DNA from: Cherax quadricarinatus
Taxonomy: Eukaryota; Arthropoda; Malacostraca; Decapoda; Parastacidae
Assembly (NCBI RefSeq): GCF_038502225.1
Contig: NC_091369.1
Coordinates: forward strand, 19,631,227 to 19,695,226
Direction: 5' to 3'
Length of the DNA stretch: 64,000 nt
Shown: positions 56,588 to 64,000 of the stretch, one piece after another
Layout of the letters: every line of letters begins with the position of its first letter
Position numbering within the stretch: position 1 is the stretch's first letter
Notes under the pieces: generated by a model
The model's input: only the letters and a program-made list of their open reading frames with translations
The model's database searches: none
What the model was told of the DNA's origin: nothing
Made by a program: the position numbers and the translations under genes

Positions 56588-58975
56588 TTAGCTCACCAAA
56601 TTAATGAGACCATTGACTGTGATTTTGCGGTATGACTCCGGAAAAAGTGTTTTCCACTGTCCCCCATAAATGATTTTATTCCTCCAGACCGTTCGATATA
56701 CACCTGCCGCAATTGCCCTAATTCTAATCCCTCCCCCCCGTGTCCCTCATTCCCCAAGAAATATACAGGAAATCTGCCACTATGTACATAATAGCCCTTT
56801 TCACATCCTCAGAGACCCCTAGTACCTCGAATGTTAGTGCTCGCAGGATCTCTACACTACCCCCACCCATCAACCCGAAAACTCTTGCCATCCACAACCT
56901 TACCTCCCCCAACTCTTCACAGAAATAAACGGTATGAAAAGCTGTTTCCTGTTCATCACAATGATCGCAGGTCGCTTCCCTCGCCAATCCCATTATGCAC
57001 AATGCAGTCTTTGATGCTAAAATTCCCATTGTAAAGCTATAACCAACTCCCTCACCCTTGGCATTAACCTAAGCTTTCAGAAATCATTCCATATCTTTCC
57101 CCAATCATACAAGGGGTATACCGATACCCCCTGCATGGTTTCTGCTGTCCTACTCATCTCCACCAACCTTTCGACCTTAAGTTTTGCTGCCTCTCTAACC
57201 ACTAACAACAACCTTAGCATATTCTCACATTCAAGTAAGTTCTTTCTACACCACCACCTTCGCATATCCTCCATTACCCTTCCAACTCTTACCCCTCTCA
57301 CCTCCCCCCCTCACGAACCTCTGTTTTACATACAGTGCCTTCACTCTCGGCTCCAGCGCCAAAAGTCCCACTCGTCCTCTGCGTATATTCGACATTACCA
57401 CCTCCTTACTGAGCCATGCCCTCCCAAAACCCCAAACAAAATGTAATGCCCACCTCTGTATCTCTTGTACTTCCTGCACCCATAAAGGATGCACCACAGC
57501 AGCACTCCATACTTTACTATACACCACTGAATTTATTATAATCGCCCTTTATAGTAAGGTAACATCCGCCGCCCTTAGGCTCCATATCCTGTTCACTACC
57601 TTCTCCCCCCACCAACTTCGAGTTCTCTCTTCTAGCCTTCTGTTCATCAGCCACATACATTACTCCACAAATTTTCAGCCATTCCACCACTTCATACCCA
57701 AACTCCAACCCCAAGCCACCCTGCACCCAAGAACCTATCTCTAGTAAACTCAATTTAGCTCTTTTCGCATGCATTCCAGACACCCTCCAAAAAATCTCCA
57801 ACACCCTTCATATCATTTGCAATCCTTGCACACCAGTGATCAGTACAGTGGCATCATCTACATACCCAACCACATCACTGAACTCCACTCCTCCCCATTT
57901 TATTAAACTTCCCCCTGTCAACTATCTCATAAAACGGATGTTGCATGCACGCGAACAAAATTTGAGACAAAGGACACCCCTGTCTCAGACCCCTCTCCAT
58001 TTCCACAATCCTACCCAACCTGCCATTTATTTGCACCTGTACCACCACCTCTGAATACAGGATATCAACCCACCTTACTACACCGTCACCAAAACCTAGA
58101 CTTTGCATACTAGCTCCCAGAAAATTCCTATTCACACAATCATATGCATTCTCTCAATACCTAAAAGTCCACCTCCATTTCAACCCTCCAAAAAATCTCT
58201 AATGCGACCATGCCCATCTCTCATGCTTCGTCCCGGAATCCCCATCTGTCCCTTATGTAATACCCCTCCTATCACCCTCTTCATCCTATTTCCCAGTACC
58301 TAAGGAAAAATCTTATAGTCGGTGCACATTAACGATATAGCCCTGTACGCACTCAGTGCTCGACCCTCCTGCCTTTTTCTTACTAACACGACCACGCCTG
58401 TCCTCTGTGACATTCCTTACTTTCCCTCCCTCAGCATGCAATTCATTACTTTCACTAGACAGTGTTTAATATGGTACCATTGGACGCTATAAAAATCATT
58501 CGAAATCCCATCTATTCCTGGTGCCTTTCCAGTACTTAAATTGAACACTGCCTCTTCCACTTCCTCCATACTAATCACACCGTCCATCTCAACCATCTCC
58601 TCCCCAAACATCCCTAATGCATACACCCTCCCCCCACACTTCCTCAATATCATTTCCTACCTCCCCCTTCCTCCACTTTCTTTGGAACCAATAATCAGCA
58701 TAATTACTCATCCCCTCTGTGGTATTCAGCATTTGCCTCTTGTAATATCCTCCCAAATCCTCACTAACCTCTAAGTTTAAAATAGTTGACTCTTTTTGTC
58801 TAGTCCTATAACTTAGCAGAACATTCCCCAAAGGCCTCCATTCCCGCCCTTACACGTATATCATCGAATCTATCATGTAACACTGCCAACCTATATCTGA
58901 GCTGCACTATGTGTCCATACTGCCGCCCCTCCCCTACCTCATAATACTCATTCATTGTTCGCATCGCTGTTGGGC
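56588..58975 (-). pseudogene. LINE copy E (L1/Tx1-like), ORF2 from RT linker to stop, degenerate
   Basis: The minus strand follows the ORF2 order: NEYYEVGEGRQYGHIVQLRY, then LHDRFDDIRVRAG (linker, 58970-58850), TGKAPGIDGISNDFYSVQW (58560), LRQGCPLSQILFACMQHPF (58000), the RT thumb region (57800-57250), and EATCDHCDEQETAFHTVYFC with VSEDVKRAIMYIVADFLYIS at the C terminus, stopping at a TAA (56588). Multiple frameshifts. The RT VDD box region is damaged. The 5' side ends abruptly where copy D begins in the opposite orientation, so D may have inserted into E; its far side would lie beyond the window. Confidence 0.88.
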
Positions 58976-59041
58976 CGTGCGGACGCACTGTGCAGTAGCT
59001 CCCACTACACCTGGTTTCTGCGCAGTTTTCACTGTTAAGAC

Positions 59042-60293
59042 ATGGCGGAGTACACCGGCAGGAGGATTAATACAGTTTGCATTGAGCTGTTGAGGGGTTC
59101 TCTGAGCCCTGCTACTATGAACGTCGTTCTACCTGCAATTATTAGGGATTTATATGGTATCCCTAATGAGGAACTGTATGGTGTGGCCCTTAATGGGATG
59201 AAACGAGTATTTGTGAAGTTCCTGAGGAATAGCTACTACAGCAGTGTGGTGGAGGAGTACCAGGAACGGCGAATGTGTCTCAACTCGACGATGGATGTGT
59301 GCATGCATGACGTATCTACATTCTACATGTGGGTACGAGTGAGGAATGTACCCTTCGAGGCAACTCAGTTTGGTATACAGGAAGTTTTTCGCAAATATGG
59401 AGTCATTCATGAAGCCAGAGGTGGGGTATGGCGGGATGGACCATATGTGGGCCTCCCGGAAGGGTCATACAACATCAAGATGACTTTAAAGACGCCTATA
59501 CCTTCGTATGTAATGTTGCCAGGCACCAGAAATCAGGTATGTGTCGTATGTGGGGCAAAGGAGAACGCGTCGTCTTTGTGGCTCTTTTGACCATATAGCG
59601 GCACAATGTGCACGAAGAGTTGCCCCGGGGGTGTCAGTCCCGGTGGAGGACGTACAGCAGGCGAGTGTGGTGGCGGCGGCAAAGAATGGGACTACTCTAT
59701 GGAGTGAGGAGGTGGAGAAGGAGGGTGAACAGATGGGGACGTGTGTCACACTCCCGGTGGAGGAGGGGGTTCCTTCTCCAACATCTGAGGTGGTGGAGGA
59801 AGTGGTGGAGACGACACAGGAGGTGTCCTTGGAGTCAGTGCTCCAGGAATTCTTGGAGGAGGCCTTGGTAGGAGAGGACATGGATGGACGGATCAGTGAA
59901 AAGCAGCAATTGCAAGGCCTGAGTGAGAAGTCGGAAGTAGTAGGGAACACTGGAAAGGATACACTTGTAGTGGCAGAGGTACACAGGGAGGATGTACCTG
60001 AGGAAGAGGTGGCTTTGGGAGGCAGCTCTAGGAAGAGACCAGCGGGGTTGACTGAATTAGATGATGATTTAACACCTGGGCAAAGACCAGGTAAGAAGGT
60101 TTGGGCGGAGGTGGTCCGCAAATCCCCTACAGGGGGGGGGGGAGTACAGGGTAAATCGGGGGAGAGACAAGGGGGGGTAGGAAGTTCTATTAAAAAGAGT
60201 AATAAGGAAAGTGTAAGCAGCTTGAAGGGAAGTGTGAGCAAGCCACAGCGGCATAGGGGTAAGCTGCCTCTCCTTGACCATTCAGGTGTGTAA
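59042..60293 (+). pseudogene. Copy D ORF1: RNA-binding protein, damaged zinc knuckle (one frameshift)
   Basis: Starts MAEYTGRRINTVCIELLRGS, colinear with copy B. The RRM-like segment FYMWVRVRNVPFEATQFG is intact. Just after MLPGTRNQV (about 59538) a small indel moves the frame; it continues in the frame of 59541 to 60293. The zinc knuckle reads RTRRLCGSFDHIAAQC: the first Cys present in copy B is Arg here (TGT to CGT). An acidic Val/Glu-rich region and a basic Lys/Arg/Ser C terminus follow. The stop TAA (60291-60293) overlaps the first ORF2 codons by four bases, whereas copy B has a 12-bp gap. Confidence 0.86.
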
Positions 60294-63200
60294 CGATAAA
60301 TGCTAATGGCTTAAAAACTGAGGTTAAAAGGGTGTGGTTGGAGTGGTTCCTTAAAAGGTACGACGCTGATGTTGGTTTCCTACAGGAGCATAACTATAAG
60401 TCAGGTAGTGAGTTGAGATTGAGAGGATATAAGTTGTTTGTGAGCATGGCAACGCTTTTAAAGGGCGGAGTGGCTGTTTTAGTAAAGGAGACCAGTCCCT
60501 TGCGAGTCATGGGGTGGGAGGAGGGGGGTGGGGGCAGGGTTGTTCGGGTGGATGGGTGGTGGGGGGAGAGTAGGGTATGTTTTGTGGGAGTTTATATGCC
60601 TGCGATTGGTAACGTAAGGATAAAATCAGATTTTGTTCGTGACGTTTTGTTATATCATCTCAGGGGTTTACCTGCCATAGCGATAATTGGAGGTGATTGG
60701 AATTGTGTGATTAGGCATGTAGACGTAGTTCCTAGGGGGGCGGGGTGTGTGTTGGGTGTTTTAAGGGATGCATTGTGCGATGTCGGGGTGGTAGATGTGG
60801 TTGGCAGGGGGGGGTATCAGGTTGAGTATACCTATGTACAGGGGAGTTATGAGGCAAGGTTGGATAGGATTTATGTGAGGCAGGGGATAGGAGTGGAGAG
60901 AGTTAGAACAGTAGACGTGGGTTTTTCAGACCACAGAGCAGTGTTGGCTGATCTTAGGGTGGATGGTATTCCGAGAATATATCAGGGCTATTGGAAATTA
61001 AATGTGAGGCTTTTACAGGAGGAGGATCAAGGTCGGTCTTTTCAGTCATGGTGGAAAGGCTTTTGGGAGGCTAGGGATGAGGAGGTGGATTTGTTAGATT
61101 GGTGGGAGTTGCAGGCAAAGGTGAAAATTGCAGAATTTTTTAGGAAGAGGGGCAGGGAAAGGGCACGCTGGAGGTTTGGATTGCAGAATTATTTAGAGGG
61201 TCAGTTGAATGATTGTTATGCGGGGGGGAGTAGGGAGGGAGGGGAAGGAGTTATGGGGGAACTTAGGAGTCGTTTAGTAGAGATGCATAATGAGCGTTTT
61301 GATGCACTCAGGGTCAGGGCACGATTGGAGGACGTACTAAAGGGTGATAAGCCAACCGGGTATGTTCTCAGAAAATTCAAGGACAGACAGTTGAGGAATA
61401 CCGTGGCGCATATTGTTGTGGAGGGTGGGGAGGGTTATGTGAGGGGACAGGGTCTCACTGACACAGATTCTATCAGTAGGTATGCTGATGATTGGTTTAC
61501 GGAGAGATGGAAGAGAAGGGGAGGGGTAGGTGGGATAGAAACATTTAGTGGGATTAGGGTACCGCAGGGTATGGGGCAGAGGGATAGGGAGTTGGAGGGA
61601 GGCATTATGGGGGAGGAGGTGGGGGAAGTGGTGAATGGGTTGAGTCAGGGGAAGGCACCGGGAATAGATGGGTTACCTAATGATTTTTACAAAGCGCATT
61701 GGGAGGTTCTGAGGGAGTGCCTTGTGGAGGTTCTGAATTATATGTTGAAATGGGGCAGAATGGCGCAAACACAGAGAACTGGGGTCGTTGTCTTGGTGCC
61801 AAAGAAGGGAGGAGAGGAGAAGGGTTTGGGAGATTATCGTCCGTTGTCGTTAATGTGTACGGATTACAAAATTTTTGCGAAGGTATTGGGGAACAGGTTA
61901 AAGAAGGTAATTGGGAGTAGAGTACATGAGGGACAGTATGGGATTCCGGGAAGGACTATGAAGAATGGGCATAGTGCGATAAGGGATTTTATAGAGAACT
62001 GTCAGGGAGGGGGCGTCCTTGGCTTGGATTGGGCTCAGGCATATGACTGCGTGAAGAGGGACTTTTTGTGGGGATGTTTGGAGAAATTGGGTTTTGGAGG
62101 GGGGGTAGTGAGGTGGGTGCGTACGCTGTATGAGGGGGCTGTAATGAGGGTGCAAGTTAATGGTAAGCTGGGGGGGGCGGTGATGATGGAACAGGGATTA
62201 AGGCAGGGTTGCCCACTGTCACAGTTGCTTTTTGCATGCGTGCAACATCCTTTCTTTGAGGCTGTGGACGAGGAATTGAGGGAAGTGGGGGGGGAAGTAT
62301 GGGGGGCATAGTAGGGTATGTGGATGATACAACTGTGTTAGTTACAAGTGGGGAGGCTTTACGTAGGGTGGGAGAGGTCATTAGGAGCTTTGGGTATGTT
62401 TCAGGAATGGTAGTTAATTTAGCAAAGTCTAGGTTATTGGAAGTAGGAACATGGGTTGGGGGGAGATTGGGGGAGGAGATGGGATGGACGGTTTGTGATA
62501 GAATTAAGGTGTGTGGGATATGGTATATGAAGCGATTGCAGGAATGTAGGAGGATTAACTCAGAAGCAGTCACGAGTAGGGTTATAGGCAAGTTAAAAGG
62601 TTTGAGGGCCAGTGAAGTGGCGTTACAGCAGAGGGTGTTGGTAATTAATTCGGTGGTGTATAGCAAGGTCTGGGGTGTAGCGGAGGTGTTCCCTTTGAGG
62701 GTGCAGGATATACAGGAAATACAGAGGAGGGTGTTGAGGTTTGTGTGGGGGTTTGGGAGGGCCTGGTTGTCCAAAGATGTGGTCATGACGGAGGTGAAAA
62801 GGGGGGGTCTAGGTTTGTTGGACTTAGGGCCTAGGGTAATGGTATTATATATTAAGCAGAGGTATTTAAGGGTGGGGGGGGAGAGGGGTGTTAGGGTGGA
62901 TAGGGTGATGAGGGATGCTAGAAACTGGTGGAGTGGTAGGGATTTGAGAAAGTGTGAAGATGTAATAAGATTCATGTTGGCAGTGGGGCAGGTAAAAAGG
63001 TTGAAGGTAAAAGCAGTGGTGGGTGTGGTGTGGGGAAGGGGTGCATTGCAGGGGGTCGCAGTATACCCCATGTATAACTGGAGGGTCATATGGAGGGAGT
63101 TCAGGACGCTTCGGATACCAGCAAGGGTTAGGGAGTTGGTGTACCGTTTTCTAATGGGTGTGGTGGCATCTAAGTATATGTTGCATAAGATGGGGTTTGT

Positions 63201-63641
63201 TAGAGAGGCAACATGTTTATTCTGTGGGGAGGAGGAGACGGCATATCATGTGGTATATTTTTGTTCATCTTTGGAAGTGGTGAGAGTCTGGATGGCGGGG
63301 GTTATTAGGCTGTTGGGGGGGGGAGTTGGTCTTTTCTTAGATCGTTGTCAATGGATGTTAGTGGGGTAGCAAGTGAGGTGGGTAGGGCTTTGATGTATGT
63401 CATGGCAGATTATTTGCATGTTTCTTGGGGTATGAGGCAGATTGCAGGGCAGTTGAGGATAAAAGCGTTAGCAGCGAGGTTTTATAGGACAAGGTGTAGG
63501 AATAGGTTAATATATGGGGGGAGATGGGATTCAAGTTTTTCGATAGGTTATCGTAATTTTTCTGTAGCACAGCTTCTAAGGGAACAGGGGGGGGGCAAGG
63601 GTAGGGTCTTTTTTGTGAGGGGGGGTGTAAGGTTAGGATAG
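60290..63641 (+). pseudogene. Copy D ORF2: endonuclease and reverse transcriptase (two frameshifts, start codon lost)
   Basis: The conserved N terminus reads VTINANGLKTEVKRVW from 60290; the ATG found in copy B is GTA here. Endonuclease motifs are FLQEHNY, IIGGDWNC, ARLDRIYV and FSDHRAV. RT motifs are GKAPGIDGLPNDFY, YRPLSLMCTDYKIFAK, LGLDWAQAYDCVK, LRQGCPLSQLLFACVQ and GYVDDTTVL (YVDD codons 62317-62328). The frame breaks at 62287-62294 (G8) and 63315-63323 (G9). The C terminus has CLFCGEEETAYHVVYFC (C-X2-C-X7-H-X4-C) and ends at 63641. Colinear with copy B throughout; length is typical. Confidence 0.9.
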
Positions 63642-64000
63642 CAGTGTGGAAGGTGGTGTGAGGGTGAGATAGTGAGGGCATATATTTATGAAATGGTTAT
63701 GTTCCTGTAGAGATATTTGATATTGGCGTTCAGTACCTTGGATACATAGTCATAATTGGAATGCCTTGCATTACATATTTTGGTTGGGTATATTATTGCA
63801 CTCACTATCGAGGAGAGGTGGAACACGTGAAAAAATGATTTACCAGTGAATTATAGTATTTGGGTTTAAAATATAAAATAAAGCAATACGTTAGCTTGTT
63901 TTTCTTTAGTATACAAGTATTTCCTTTATAAAGGTACTTCTTTATAAAAGAAGGATTGTAATACCTTGGCACAAGAGAATGTGAAGAATATGACTTTGTC
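63642..64000 (+). other. Copy D 3' untranslated region (incomplete)
   Basis: No gene. AT-rich after about 63680. Contains AAATAAAGCAATA near 63878. The end of the element is not identifiable before the window closes. Confidence 0.5.

Larger units (their letters stand above)
58976..64000 (+). mobile_element. LINE copy D (L1/Tx1-like), full 5' end, runs to the window edge
   Basis: A leader of about 66 bp sharing TGCGGACG with copy B's leader, ORF1 (59042-60293), ORF2 (60290-63641) and at least 360 bp of 3' untranslated region. Same family as B, C and E. ORF1 has one frameshift; ORF2 has two, both in G8-G9 runs. Confidence 0.9.

Overview
This window looks like eukaryotic, repeat-dominated heterochromatin, most likely from a decapod crustacean. 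That is inferred from the mix of elements: a GmR1-type Gypsy element, a BEL/Pao element, a Jockey/CR1-group LINE, L1/Tx1-like LINEs, and a tRNA-headed SINE of a kind I associate with decapods. I found no host protein-coding gene and no convincing functional tRNA, rRNA or CRISPR locus. Nearly everything is transposable elements nested inside one another plus satellites. Almost all the long open frames in the first 20 kb are artefacts of tandem repeats.

Layout. 1-613: broken LINE reverse transcriptase (RT) fragment, then a 100-N assembly gap (614-713). 714-5039: 19-bp satellite. 5046-29620: a Jockey/CR1-group LINE (here 'LINE A') blown apart by two events. First, its RT motif VPQGTVLAP has expanded in place into 485 copies of a 30-bp unit (5149-19712), with recognisable RT sequence on both sides. 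Second, a Ty3/Gypsy element (20444-29350) has inserted into its C-terminal coding part. The Gypsy has integrase upstream of RT (GmR1-like order). It carries a fold-back insertion inside integrase (15-bp target duplication) and an inverted cluster of tRNA-like 272-bp SINE units inside its 3' LTR (12-bp duplication).

29621-42835: gene-free DNA with small minisatellites, then a 59-bp satellite (31590-31682 and 40141-42294) split by a BEL/Pao element on the minus strand (31683-40140, 5-bp duplication GGTAC). A tRNA-derived SINE sits in the BEL leader; its 3' tail resembles the 3' end of LINE A. Hairpin-forming repeats follow at 42526-42835.

43201-64000: four copies of one L1/Tx1-like LINE family in alternating orientation. 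Copy C (minus, 43201-56092) is interrupted by a 1.73-kb insertion carrying a 306-bp-arm palindrome and a long TA microsatellite, and by copy B (plus, 49862-55876), which has a target duplication TACCCCAAG. Copy E (minus, 56588-58975) abuts copy D (plus, 58976 to the window end). B and D are the best preserved. They encode ORF1 with an RRM-like region and zinc knuckle, and ORF2 with AP-type endonuclease, RT and a C-terminal zinc motif. All three ORF2 frameshifts in B and D lie in runs of 8-9 G, so some may be sequencing errors.

The most striking feature is the 14.6-kb satellite born from a reverse transcriptase catalytic-core motif, still embedded in its parental RT gene.
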